Positions 33,422 to 44,983 of a stretch of DNA of 64,000 nucleotides are shown here, piece after piece; position 1 is the stretch's first letter, and each line of letters opens with the position of its first letter. The notes under the pieces were generated by a model. The model made no database searches. It was not told the DNA's origin and saw only the letters and a list, made by a program, of their open reading frames with translations. Location: positions 396,379,993 to 396,443,992 of the forward strand of contig NC_058520.1 in the NCBI RefSeq assembly GCF_904849725.1, in the 5' to 3' direction. Made by a program: the position numbers and the translations under genes. This stretch comes from Hordeum vulgare subsp. vulgare. Lineage: Eukaryota; Streptophyta; Magnoliopsida; Poales; Poaceae.

Positions 33422-34859
33422 TCTCATCCAACCTTTAGTATAAGTTGGGATTTTACTGTCATCGGCATAGCTTGTAAGTTGCGACTTTCTGATCTCAAAC
33501 AGCCTTTATTACTAGTCATCAATTTGTTCTGTTCAAAATTTAGAGTTCCCTTGTGTTGCATGCTAATTCTGATAGCAATCCTACAACTCGTCATCATCAT
33601 CAATAGTGAAAGAGTTCAAATGTTTTCAGTGCCTATTCATCCCACCACTGTCTCAGGTAGGAGTACGTATTGTAAATAACTATAACAACCCTGCCGCACA
33701 ATTGCACAATGTGAGTTGTACAATCATGTTTAATTCTCCACTCCTTTACATGGCTAAAATATATGATTGAATGGGAAGAGATAACCCAGCAGCATCAAAC
33801 ATGATGATTATGTCAAAACCTTGTCGCCCCTGATGATCATGTCAAAAACCCTGATGGTTGTGGCAGCTGGATGCAATATTTGAGTCAATAAAGCTCCCAT
33901 TATCATCAGGATAAAAAAGCAATCTTCTTTTTCTTGTGGGAAAAAAAAGCAATCTTCAAAGAGGGAAAACAGAGTAATACATTAAATTTTTAAAACTTGG
34001 AGTTGTTCCTTTCCAAATTCATAATACGATGATGACAGTAAGCATATTGACTGAATGTGTTTTTCAAACAGTAAAATTCCTAAAGTGTATTGCCAATGGT
34101 AAACAGTAACATGGTAACATGAGGAAAATACCTCTTTGGTAAAATTTCTGGAGTGGTAAAAGGATGACATTTTCTAATACCAAAAGCAACTCAGCCTTCA
34201 GTTATGAGCTTATGATTGTTAGGGAGCGGTGTTGACAAAAAATTGGGAGGGTGGGCAAGCAGTGGTCGCCGGAGCAGAGGAACGGCGACGACGAAAGAGA
34301 CAACTTTACTAGTACAAAGGGATGCCAAAAGGCAAGAATACGAAAGGCCAAAGGCCATCATCAATATAACTCTAACAATGATAAGTATACACCAATTGTA
34401 TTTTGTTTTCAGAAAAAAAATATATCCTAGTAGCAGAGTAAGTGATCACAGGATCAAAGGAACAAAATATATTGCAGAAGAAGAATCAGCACTTACTTAA
34501 GGAACATTCGCAGGCTCTATGACAATGAATGGGTGCCTTCCAAGGTTACACCAAATCGTCCAAGTCAAAAGCTCGACAACTCTGCCCCCAGCGCTACATA
34601 TTGCAGTAATACTATGCCATTTGTTTGTGGCATCAGTGCAAAGCAAAGATAACGCAATTAAGCTAGCCAGTATATTTTGAAGATGAAATTGGGTGGGGAA
34701 TGTTCCTGAAGTAAATCAATTGAAAATGTTAGAACAACTAGTAGTTGATAAATGACACTTAATAAATGTAATCATAGCATGTAGCTAAAATATATCGCAT
34801 GTAAAAGTGAATAATTCTAGCATATCATCCACGTGTGGTAGTGAGTAGAGTAAGGAGTT
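33422..34859. other. Non-coding flank, nothing recognised
   Basis: AT-rich DNA with small unrelated frames. A possible continuation exon of the upstream gene could lie just after CAACCTTTAG (about 33439). Repeated GATGATTATGTCAAAA phrases occur near 33804-33845. Confidence 0.3.
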
Positions 34860-35137
34860 GTCGTTGCATTCAGTAATTGGTGTGAAATAGGCTTGAACGT
34901 CGTACCTTTTGTGGTAGACCGCTTCATGTTATATAGGCTGGGGCGCAACTCACCAGATCGCGTACATCAAGAGATTACAATCTTGTTTGGCAAGAAATAT
35001 CAGAGGTATAGAGATGAAGTTGTTACAGAGATAAGATCTTAAGCTAACAACCTAATCTATCTACCTTCGGCCTATCTCCTTCGACTCCAAGACTTGCACC
35101 TGTCACGGTCACGATCTTGTGTAGACTTTGTTTAACG
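34860..35137 (-). repeat. Probable 3' LTR of Copia element C (edge approximate)
   Basis: On the minus strand the polypurine run AAGGGAGGGC (plus-strand complement at 35138-35147) is followed by TTAAACAAAGTC, where the LTR should begin; the usual TG seems mutated to CG. A CCTATATAACATG promoter-like box appears near 34940 on that strand. The far edge could not be fixed because the 5' LTR lies outside the window. Confidence 0.4.
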
Positions 35138-35215
35138 CCCTCCCTTAATCACAACTTCGTTAAGTTGAAATTACGCTTGAACTCTTCAAAGCTCCTTGTG
35201 GGCAATGACTTTGTG

Positions 35216-35634
35216 GGAATGGAAAATTCTCGATGGATTCCATGTATAGGGCGATGGTACAGTCCGATGTACCAGTCAATAATAACAAAAATGTATGGCG
35301 GATAAAGGTTCCACTCAAATTAAAGATATTCGCGTGGTACCTTCGCAAAGGTGTCATTTTAACTAAAGATAACCTCGTCAAACGGAACTGACATGGAAGC
35401 ACGAAGTGTGTATTTTGTCCTCAAGAAGAGACAATAAAACACTTATTCTTTGATTACCAGTCCGCACGGTCTATTTGGTCAGCTATCCAAATGGCTTCCA
35501 ACTTGTATCCACCCACTTCAGTTGCCAATGTTTTTGGTAACTGGTTATTTGAGATAGATAATAAGTTTAGAACCATTTTCAGGGTAGGAGCGTTTGCCGT
35601 TATATGGTTGCTATGGCTGAGTAGGGATGACAAG
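35216..35634 (+). mobile_element. LINE, 5'-truncated, part 1 (zf-RVT end of RT ORF)
   Basis: The translation from about 35216 gives NGKFSMDSMYRAMVQSD..., LKIFAWYLRKGVILTKDNLVKRN (one stop before HGS) and CVFCPQEETIKHLFF. This is the zf-RVT region found C-terminal to the RT of plant L1-like LINEs. It continues to LLWLSRDDK, where element B interrupts at codon DDK; the protein resumes at 50413. The 5' part of the LINE is absent, as usual for target-primed insertion. Confidence 0.8.
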
Positions 35635-36191
35635 TGTCGTGGGTATAATCCTGACAGTAGATGTGTAGGGTACGAAAGGATGGGCAGAGCCTTAGCTACG
35701 GCGAGGTTGTATGAGTTCAGGCCCCTCTGTGGTGGAGGTAATAGCCCTACGTCTCAGTGCTCTGGGAGCTTGTTGTCGAGTGGAATATGGAATACAATGA
35801 TTTGCTAACCCCTGCACCAGTGGGGGAGGGTGGCTTATATAGAGTGCGCTGCCCTCCACAACGGTTCGGTGCGCAGGGGTGGAGTAGTGGCGAATAAATG
35901 CCTACGTTACAGGTAACGTACGTCTTAAATGCTAATAAAGGCACATGGCAACGTATGACCGTTTCCCTCCAGGGGGGTTACGATACATAGAGTGGAATCC
36001 AGTCGGTTAGTTTGATAAACTCCGAATGCTAATCTCCGACTGGATGGTCGAGGATCTGTTATCGACTCGATGAAGGGAACTCCTTAGTTCAGTCGGAACT
36101 GACTAAGGGCCTTGTCCCTTATGAGGGGTAGTCCTTGGGTGGGACCTACAAGGCAGGCCTGTGACCCTACCCTAGGACTATGACCCCATCA
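35635..36191 (-). repeat. 3' LTR of element B
   Basis: On the minus strand it begins TGATGGGGTCATAG and ends CCCACGACA. The purine-rich CATTCGGGGACTAA immediately precedes it, so it is the 3' LTR. It is near-identical to 49851-50407. Confidence 0.95.
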
Positions 36192-36714
36192 TTAGTCCCC
36201 GAATGGATTGGGGTTGGAACGACGAAGCGATGCTTGAAGTTTGGATCCGACTGGAACGGATGTGACTTTGGCGTTGCTTGCCTCGATCCATTTTATCTTT
36301 TCTGACCAACGATCCGAGTGGAAGTATTTGTGGAACGAACTATCGGAAACCGAGTGCTTCCAGGGTATCTCTTGACGTGACCAGTCAACTGACAGCGGCG
36401 GATTTTCCGGGATCCTCAAATTTCGGTTACCGCGCGCTCAGCGGGGATGACACCATCGCGCTCGAGTAGCGCCTGACGCCTCGATTCTCGCGCCTTCATC
36501 TTCTCCACTGATATCGCTGCGGTTGGTCGGGGGATAAGGTTTCGGGGCCACTTGCCAGCGACCCAGTCGGAAACTTACTTAAATCCCAGCGGCGAGGGTT
36601 TTTTCGTTACGCTCGCCGGATCTTTTGCCTTTGCTTGCTCTGTCCTTCTCGCCACCTCCAGCGCACCTAAACTCCTTCCTCCTCCTTCCCCTCCGCGGAC
36701 CCGCAGCTTCCGCC

Positions 36715-36977
36715 ATGACCAAGGGCCAGACTAGCAAGATGGAGGCGAGGAAGAAGAAAGGGAAGGCGGCGGCTCCGGCTCAGTGGCGGCAGCAAGTGTT
36801 ACCGGTGGGGTGGATCCAAGGCGACTTCCTTCCCTCCACGGTGACGGAGGGGATCTGCTGCAACTGGTGGTGCACGGGATGATCGTTCACAAGTCGTGGA
36901 GGCTGCTGGCGGAGAATGAGATCGAGCCGGCGCCCCGGGAGGGGGAGCGCGTCCTGCACCGAGTGAACTATCTTTAG
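36715..36977 (+). pseudogene. Remnant of antisense accessory ORF (element B)
   Basis: The ATG at 36715 opens MTKGQTSKMEARKKKGKAAA...VLPVGWIQGDFLPSTVTE. A frame change near 36850 leads to LLQLVVHGMIVHKSWRL and PAPREGERVL, ending at a stop in RVNYL. Its position between integrase and 3' LTR, its antisense direction and its start resemble the N-terminal part of the PF04195-type accessory genes of Tat elements. Everything downstream is gone, replaced by tandem arrays from 37089. It is too short to be functional. Confidence 0.55.
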
Positions 36978-37088
36978 GTGAACTTCGAATTTGAATCAAA
37001 TCGTTTGCTCTTCTGTTGCAATTTTGGCTCGAGTTTTTGTTTGGCGTTTCTTGGTGAAGCCAATGGCAAACATGCGGAGCATGTAAGT

Positions 37089-37600
37089 GTCAGTTGTCTT
37101 GACATCTGCATGGGCCTCTGTGAGGGTCTTGTGGGGTCTCCGAGTGGATCTGTAGGGTACACTCGAAGGCAATAAAGTACTTAGGCGATTCATGATCGCG
37201 GCTAAGTCGTCGAGTGCGTCGGACATGCCTCACTCGAAGCGAGTTGGTACTCATGTAATTGTCAGTTGTCTTGACATCCACATGAGCCTCAATGAGGGTG
37301 TGCTGAGTCTCCGAGTGGATCTGTAGGGTACACTCGAAGGTCAAAGTATACGTGGGCGATACGGTATCGCAGCTAGGTTGTCGAGTGCGACTATGAGGTC
37401 GCACTCGGGGAGATTTGTTAGTCATGTAGTTGTCAGTTGTTTTGACATCCACATGAGCCTCAATGAGGTTCTGCTGCTCATGTAATTGTCAGTTGCTTTG
37501 ACATCCGCATGAGCCTCAATGAGGGTCTGCTACTCATGTAGTTGTCAGTTGTTTTGACATCCACATGAGCCTCAACGAGGGTTTGCTGAGTCCCCGAGTG
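37089..37600 (+). repeat. Tandem array with 172-bp and 55-bp spacings (element B)
   Basis: GTCAGTTG(T/C)(C/T)TTGACATC recurs at about 37089, 37261, 37432, 37488 and 37543, each followed by a GCATGAGCCTCAATGAGGG-type phrase. The spacings are 172, 171, 56 and 55 bp. A long unit thus appears to have collapsed to a short core that amplified. Confidence 0.8.
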
Positions 37601-37610
37601 TATCTGTGAG

Positions 37611-38290
37611 ATACAGTCGCAGGAAGCTTTGTACTTAGGTGATTCGTGATCGCAGCTAAGTCTCCGAGTGCGACGTTTAGTGCACACACGGAGAAAGTTA
37701 ATACTTAAGTGATTCTTTATCGCAGCTAAGTCCCCGAGTGCGACGTTTAGTGCACACACGGAGAAGATTAGTACTTAGGCGATTCTTGATCGCAGCTAAG
37801 TCCCGGAGTGCGACGTTTAGTGCACACTCGGAGAAAGTTATTACTTAGGCGATTCTTGATCGCAGCTAAGTCCCCAAGTGCGACGTTTAGTGCACACACG
37901 GAGAAGATTAGTACTTAGGCGATTCTTGATCGCAGCTAAGTCCCCAAGTGCGACGTTTAGTGCACACTCGGAGAAAGTTATTACTTAGGTGATTCTTGAT
38001 CGCAGCTAAGTCCCCGAGTGCTACGTTTAGTGCACACTTGGAGAAAGTTATTACTTAGGCGATTCTTGATCGCAGCTAAGTCCCGGAGTGCGAAGTTTAG
38101 TGCACACTCCGAGAAAGTTATTACTTAGGCGATTCTTGATCGCAGCTAAGTCCCCAAGTGCGACGTTTAGTGCACACTCGGAGAAAGTTATTACTTAGGC
38201 GATTCTGGATCATAGCTAAGTCCCCAAGTGCGACGTTTAGTGCACACTCGGAGAAAGTTAATACTTAGGCGATTCGTGATCGCAGCTAAG
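37611..38290 (+). repeat. 70-bp tandem array (element B), left part
   Basis: The CGACGTTTAG motif (some with one change) is at 37671, 37741, 37811, 37881, 37951, 38021, 38091, 38161 and 38231, a constant 70-bp step. Each unit contains two potential hairpins: ACTTAG...CTAAGT around GATCGC, and CCGAGTG...CACTCGG. The array is cut by the Sukkula LTR and resumes at 43719. Confidence 0.95.
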
Positions 38291-39802
38291 TGTGACAGCC
38301 CGATGCCGACGTTCCAGAAGATTCCCCTCTCTTTCCGTTTTTGTCGTGTGTCTATTTATATTGGTCGCATCATCATCGCATCATGCGCTTCATCAGCATT
38401 GCATCGGCATCTCCGTTGCCGCCAGTTTTCAAAACTTGCATCCGTTGTTAGTTGCCGGTTCGCGACGTCGTCCATTTTGAGTCCGACCGCACTCGCACGC
38501 GCCCGCGGCACCGTCGAAACCCTGTTTTTAAAAGTGCATTTAAAACTTCCTCTGATCGAGGTGAAACTTGGCACGCGGTCGCGATTAGATATAGCTAGGC
38601 CGCCTGTCGAATTCCGTCGCGATCGGAGTCCGTCTGGTACCCGAACGGTCGACCGTAGAGGCACCGTATTCGGTCTACCGTCGGACGTTTGTCGGTGTTT
38701 CAAATCGCGTTGTCGTGCTTCCCGTTTTCCCTCTCATCTCCGCCTAGCCTCTCTACACAATGCACCAACCTGCTCGCAGCCCAGTCCGAAAACCTCCCGG
38801 TACCCGGAACACACGGTCGTAACCGTTAGGTCCGGATCAACCCCGTTTTACCCTAAACCATCTCCGGTTTTACAATTGGATACCCCAAACTATATTTCTT
38901 GACCGTTCGATTGAATCAGAGTGTCCAGATCAACCCTACCCAAACCACCTACCTATTTAATCTTATCAAACCCTAGGATATGTCCCATCCTACCCTAATT
39001 CCACGCGCCGCCTCCCACATCGGGATCCCCCGATCCAATCAAGGTGTCGCTCCCTTGGTTTCCTCCCTCTGTTGTGAGTCGAAGCCCCAGCCCCGTGGTT
39101 GACCTCCATGACCGAGCTCGAAGCTCCCGTGCCACCTCAAGCTTGTTCCTTGCCGGCCTTCTGCAGCAGCAGCAACAGCTGAGCCTCAACCTCCTCCTTC
39201 AGGCGAGCAGGGCCGCCGGACGCTCGCTGCTTCCCCGAGCTCTTCCGTGCCTTGCTCCTCCTCCTGCAAGCCCCTGATGCAGGCTTCCAAGCAGCAGCAG
39301 CTATCCGGCCGCCCTAAGAATCTGCAGGCCGGAGCCACTCGTTCCTCCATGATCGTGTACGAGCAGGAGAGCGTCGCGAGCGGATCAGCCGCCTCCTGTC
39401 TGACGCATCCCCGCGGATCCGCACGACCAACTTCGTTTCTCCCGCCTCTGTTGTCTCTACCCTCCTGCGCTCCCTCTTCTTCCTCTGTTCGTCTCTCTCT
39501 CCCACCTTGGTTCTCTCCCTCTTCTCGTTTGGCAGGGAACAACCAGGTCCATGGGAAGGAGCCCGTCGCGCCATGGAGCTCCGCCACCGGCCGGATGTGG
39601 TGCCCCGAGGAATGGATCCGCCATCCCTACCGCAAGGAGCCGCGCCGGATCCGGCTGGAGAAAACTCCCCCGCGCCATGGTAGCCTCCTCTGTTCCCCGC
39701 TGTAGGCAGTTCCCATCAGATGTGAGATTCAGTTTTTCTTATTCTAGATCCGTTCTGCCATGTTAACTTGTTTTAGCGTAGCTTCTGTTCTCCGCCACAA
39801 TC

Positions 39803-39876
39803 AGACTAGTAGCCGAGTTGGCAATCGTAGCTGACCTTAGTGCCACGGATCCCGGGTTCGAATCCCACGCAACCCA
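39803..39876 (+). repeat. tRNA-like sequence with A and B boxes
   Basis: TAGCCGAGTTGG (39810-39821) fits the RNA polymerase III A box. GGTTCGAATCC (39855-39865) fits the B box, 33 nt later as in a tRNA, followed by CCACGCAACCC. It is absent from the equivalent place of the other Sukkula copy. It looks like a tRNA-derived SINE head or tRNA pseudogene rather than a working tRNA gene, because I could not form a full cloverleaf. Confidence 0.5.
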
Positions 39877-39949
39877 AATTTTGCGTGTTGTATTTTAATT
39901 TTTGTCCTACACGCTACAGTTTGCCTGCAGCAACACTTTGGACACGATA

Positions 39950-40021
39950 CATGCTCTAGCCTGGTGGTCAGCGCCATGTTTGGCGATTCAGGCTCCGAGG
40001 GGATAGAATCCCAGGGAGCCC
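39950..40021 (+). repeat. Second, degraded tRNA-like sequence
   Basis: TAGCCTGGTGG (39957-39967) resembles an A box missing one base. GGATAGAATCC (40001-40011) is a B box with two changes, also with a 33-nt gap. Followed by CAGGGAGCCCAATTTT, as the first is followed by ACGCAACCCAAATTTT. Confidence 0.4.
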
Positions 40022-43000
40022 AATTTTATTTTTCCCTTGCGTAAGTTCTTTTTCCCCCCTTAAATCATGCATACATGGCCACTTGGGCCTGATCCAATCT
40101 TGGGCTGCCGCACTATGGTGCAAATCAGCCTTTTGTAGATTTATTTTACGTCTTGCGATTCTTATTTTTTTTATTTTTTTTTCATTTCCAGTTTTTTTGC
40201 TAATCCCAGTAAATAGTCGGATATTTAAACCCCCGTAACTTTTGGACCATAGATCGGATTGCAACGAATTAGATATGTAAAACGTGTAGTTTCTCGTGTA
40301 GAACCCGATTATATGACTTGCATATTTATTTGTCGTAGTTTAACGTGCCAAACGCTTAGTTTTGCGTGCTGTTTCAATAGGTTGTGCCCCGTAATTATTT
40401 TCCTCGCAAGTCCGGATTGCCCGTATGCCTTAGATTAAATGCCCATGTTTTAGGGACCATCTTTTTCCATGTTTTTTAGGGCGGTCACTCGTATTTTTGC
40501 GTGTAGGGTTTGCCGGTAGTTTATTTTTCCGTATATAGGTTTATTTCCCGCATTTTCGTGTGGTTTTATTTTGTGTTGCAAACCCCACATATTTTATATG
40601 TTTCCGGGGTAGAAAAATCCCATGGATTTTTTCTGTGCAATTAGTTTTAGCTTTTGAGGAAGTTAGTTCGTGCGATATTTTGCCGCGATGGCCTTTTGTT
40701 TAATTCGTAGGATTTATTTCGTGCCTCGTTTGAATTAGATGTCAACTAGGGAGTTGATCTTCGATGTTTTGTTTAGCCCCTGGTATTTTTGGTTGTAATA
40801 GAAATGCATGTTTAGGTGTTGTTTGACAGCCCTCAAGTTGCTTGAAATAGTGTTGTTTCAGAGGAGCTAAAATATTTCTAAGTCTGGAATCTGTTATTAT
40901 TTTGTTGCTGTCTTGTCTTGCTTGCATCTTGTGATCTGTAGCTCTTTTGAGGTTGGTCCAATGGAGTTAGTTGTACCCCTTGTGTTTCTCTAGCATGATG
41001 GGAAGTTTCATGCCATTTGGAGCCCTGTAGATATAAGTTTTGCTGCTGTCAATATGCCTTCAGGCTGAAAACTGCACTTTCATGAGGTGTTTTTCACTAA
41101 GTCTGAAATAGTGCGTGAGATGCCATTTTGTGTCTTCTTTTCCTAGTGCTCCCTGCTGCTACACTAGGTGTTGTTAGTTGTTTGTAGTAGTGCGTCTTGT
41201 CCGCTTTCATGCCATGCCTTGCTTGAGCTTATCGGAGTTGTGTAGCCGTAGTTGTGGGGCGTAGAATATGCTATGAGGCTGATTTTGGCAGATTGTTGTC
41301 ATTTCTTGTTTTGCTCGTAGTTTTTGAACCGTAGCTCCGATTTGATCGTGCCCTACATGAAACTTGCTTAGAATCTTGTGCAGTTTCATTTTCTCTTGCT
41401 GGTTGTTTGTTTTGATGTGCTCGTAGACGTCGTTGCACACATATTGCATTCATGCCATCATATCTTGCGGTGCTTGTATCTTTTGATCCGTAGCTCCGTT
41501 GGAGATGTTCTTTATGTCTAGTTTGCTTGCCTGGACGCGTAGAATCACATGAACCTATTTGTTTTTCTGTTTAACAACTAATTAAATGCATTAGTTCAGA
41601 TCTGGACAGAATTGTAAATTAACATGTGAGGTCGTTTCGGAGGTGCTATATGTCATTTCCGACCTCACTTAAAATGCCCAGATAGGTAGTTTAATTTCCG
41701 CTCCACCTCTTGCATGTTTGACAACATTAATATTGGCGTGTAGATAACCGAGAGTGAACTAAATAACTAACGTGGAGTTTCGTCAATATGCAACTCGTGC
41801 ATATTGAACTTCACTTAATGTGTAGTTTTGATTGTGTGGAACTGTCATGCCGTGACTTGCATGTATTCAGTAGCTCATGCATCATATGTGTAGCGCATCG
41901 TGTGGTGAATATCGTGTGTTGATGCTTGTTTCCGGTTTCCCCGTCCCGATAGAGTTCCGCAAGCGTGTTGGATGTGAGGACCCGTTCGACTACGTCGGTT
42001 CGTCTGCTTCACGGAGTCGTTCTTCTTCCAAGCGGGATCTCAGGCAAGATGATCATTTCCCCAGATACCATTACTATCATTGCCATGCTAGTTATCGCTT
42101 CTATCGTTTATGTTTTGTTGCCTACCACCTGTTAAATATCAGCCTCTCAATAATGCCATGATTACCTTCAACCTGTTCGACCTAGCAAACCACTGATTGG
42201 CTATATTACTGCTTGCTTAAACCCCGTTGATAGCGTTGCTAGTTGCAGGTGCATCGCTTCCATGTGAAAGCATGGGTTCATTGTTATATCACCATATTAA
42301 TTGTTATTTAACTTAATGCACCTATATACTTGGTAAAAGGTGGAAGGCTCGGCCTTTCTAGCCTGGTGTTTTGTTCCACCTTTGCCCCCTTTAGTTACCG
42401 GCTACCGGTGTTATGTTCCATAAATGAGCGCTCCTAACACGATCGGGGTTGTTATGGGGACCCCCTTGATGATTCGTTTTAGATTAAAGCTGGTCTGGCA
42501 AGGCCCAACTTTGGTACTACATTTGCCTAATAACCTAATAATAATGCATAGGGACCCGCCGGCACCCGCGGACTATTTTAATCAACCCCCGGGCCAGTGC
42601 TCCTCATGAGTGTTGGTCCAAAACAGAGCAGCTTATTAACGCTACCTGGGGCAACTCGGCGTTTGGCGTGGTAACCATAGCTCATCCGTCGTGTCCTGAG
42701 AACGAGGTACGCGACTCCTATCGGGATCGTCGACACGTCGGGCGGCCTTGCTGGATTAGTTTTACCTTTGACGAGATATCTTGTGCATCGGGATTCCGGT
42801 GATGCTTTGGGTAATCTCAGAGTTGAGGTTTTCCACTACGGAATCCGACGAGATCGCGAGCTTCGTGATTGAGGATTTCTATGCGGCTTGTGGTAATTTG
42901 TGATGGACTAGTTGGAGCACCCCTGCAGGGTTAAATCTTTCGGAAAGCCGTGCCCGCGGTTATGTGGCAACGTGGATACTTTGTTTAACACTGGTTCTAG

Positions 43001-43718
43001 ATAACTTGAAGTTAGCTTAATTAAAACATGCCCACTGTGTGCGTAACCGTGACTGTCTCTTTCGTGAGTTCTTTCTCCGATCGAGGACACGGTGGGGTTA
43101 TGTCTGACGTAGGTAGGTGTTCAGGATCATTCTCTTGATCAACCGTAGTTCACGTCCGTTATGCGTAGTTCATTCCCCTCTTTATTCTTGTACTCGTAAG
43201 TTTAGCCACCAAATATATGCTTAGCCGCTGCTGCAACCTCACCACTTAACCATACCTCACCCATTAAGCTTTGCTAGTCTTGATACCTTTGGAAATGAGA
43301 TTGCTGAGTCCCCTGTGGCTCACAGATTACTACAACACCAGTTGCAGGTACAGGTAAAGGGTACTTGACGCGAGCGCGTTGATTGTTCATTTGGAATTGC
43401 TTCTTCTTCTTCTTCTTCTTCATCGGTCTAGGGTGGGTTCCAGGCCGGCAGCCTGGGATAGCAAGGATGGACGTCGTTCTTCTTTTGCCGTTTATTTTCA
43501 TCCGTAGTCGGACCCTGCTCTTACTCATGATGAATATGTAATGTACTGAGGTGACTCTGATTTAGCTTGTGGCGAGTGTAAGCCAATTCTATATATCTCT
43601 TCTTTTCAGTACATGTACTTGTAACGATATCCATTCTTGCGACACGACGAGATGCGCTTCTATCCCTGACGAGGCCCTCGTGCCAAATTGAGGATAGGGT
43701 CGCATCTTGGGCGTGACA

Positions 43719-43795
43719 CTAAGTCCCCGAGTGCGACGTTTAGTGCACACTCGGAGAAAGTTAGAACTTAGGCGATTCTGGATCGTAGCTAAGTT
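43719..43795 (+). repeat. 70-bp tandem array, right part
   Basis: It resumes with CTAAGTCCCCGAGTG and one full unit, ending CGTAGCTAAG before a run of T. It continues 37611-38290 across the Sukkula insertion. Confidence 0.9.
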
Positions 43796-43907
43796 TTTTT
43801 TTTGAGACCGGAGTCTACGACCGCGGAAGAATTTTGAATCTGCAAAAGCTCGATCTGCTTTATATTATTTCATCAATACTTGTTCTTTACATTGCTTCAG
43901 TCGACGG

Positions 43908-44851
43908 TCACGTGTAGAAGCGCTTCAGGAGATCTCTGTTCCATGCTCGCGGCTCGTCTGTCTCCCTGTCGATGTTGTAGAGTCTGTATGCTCCGTTGTT
44001 CAGCACCTTGGAGATGATGAAGGGTCCTTCCCAGGAAGGAGCCAACTTGTGAGGTCTTTGCTGATCCACTCGGAGCACCAGGTCGCCTGCTTGGAACGTG
44101 CGACTCGTGACGCGTCGTGCGTGAAAACGCCGCACATCTTGTTGATAAATGGTTGAGTGAGTCAGTGCCATCTCGCGCTCCTCCTCTAGAAGGTCCACTC
44201 CGTCTTGCCTTGCTTGTTCTGCTTCAGCTTCGGAGAAGAGTTCGACTCGTGGAGCATTGTGAAGAAGTCACTCGGAAGGACTGCTTCTGCTCCGTAAACG
44301 AGGAAGAACGGTGATCGCCCTGTAGATCTGTTCGGGGTTGTGCGGAGACCCCAAAGCACTGAAGGTAGCTCGGTGACCCATGCGCCAGCGGCATGTCCCA
44401 CCTCTCGCAGGAGTCGGGGCTTCAAACCTTGCAGAATAAGTCCATTCGCCCGCTCTGCTTGTCCATTGGATTGAGGATGCGCCACGGAAGCAAAATCCAC
44501 TCGGATACCTTGGCTTGCACAGAATCTTTCCGAGTCAAAGTTTGTCCCATTGTCCGTGATTATACTGTGGGGTACACCGAATCTGGAGATGATGTCCCTG
44601 ACAAACTTGATGGCTATTAGGGCGTCGAGCTTCTTGATGGGCTTGGCTTCAATCCATTTTGTGAACTTGTCGACTGCCACCATCAGATGTGTGTATCCTC
44701 CTTGGCCTGTCCTGAATGGACCGACTGTATGTAATCCCCATACTGCAAACGGCCACACAAGAGGCATTGTCTTCAACGCAGATGTTGGCTTGTGGGACTT
44801 GTTGGAGTAGAACTGACAGCCCTCACATCGGTCCACCATATCTTTAGCCAT
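43908..44851 (-). pseudogene. Integrase, Ty3/gypsy Tat (element B)
   Basis: The zinc-binding CEGCQFYSNKSH is followed by the core. The first catalytic Asp position reads WGLHTVGPF, His instead of the Asp seen as WGLDMVGPF in element A. The second Asp (IITDNGTNF) and the Glu (NGQAERANG) are present. The C-terminal part after a frame change near 44200 contains FQAGDLVLRVD and PSWEGPFIIS and ends LLKRFYT. The zinc-binding region upstream of 44851 continues in another frame. With the Asp lost and a frameshift it should be catalytically inactive. Confidence 0.9.
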
Positions 44852-44983
44852 CTCGTTTTCCTGCAGCCAGAAGAAACCAGCTCTGAATGCTTTGGCGACG
44901 ATTGCTCTCGAGGAGGCGTGATGACCGCAGGTTCCCGAGTGAGTTTCTTCCAGGATTAGCTGCCCCTCCTCTGGGGAGATGCA

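Larger units (their letters stand above)
38291..43718 (+). mobile_element. Sukkula solo LTR with TSD CTAAG
   Basis: It starts TGTGACAGCCCGATGCC and ends CATCTTGGGCGTGACA. CTAAG flanks it at 38286-38290 and 43719-43723, which also restores the 70-bp repeat unit across the insertion. At 5428 bp with no coding region it fits a single LTR of the non-coding Sukkula family. It differs from the copy at 18854 by indels, including the tRNA-like segment near 39.8-40.0 kb. It contains TTC repeats near 43401-43422. Confidence 0.9.

Noticed and set aside
34216..34500. 94-codon plus-strand frame
   Set aside because: Low-complexity basic sequence with no motif or codon signal; probably chance.
38228..39705. 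Long plus- and minus-strand ORFs in the second Sukkula LTR
   Set aside because: They cross the LTR boundary or lack a counterpart in the other copy; Sukkula is known to be non-coding.
39803..40021. Functional tRNA genes
   Set aside because: Only the A and B boxes fit; no full cloverleaf with paired acceptor stem and anticodon could be made, so reported as tRNA-like repeats.
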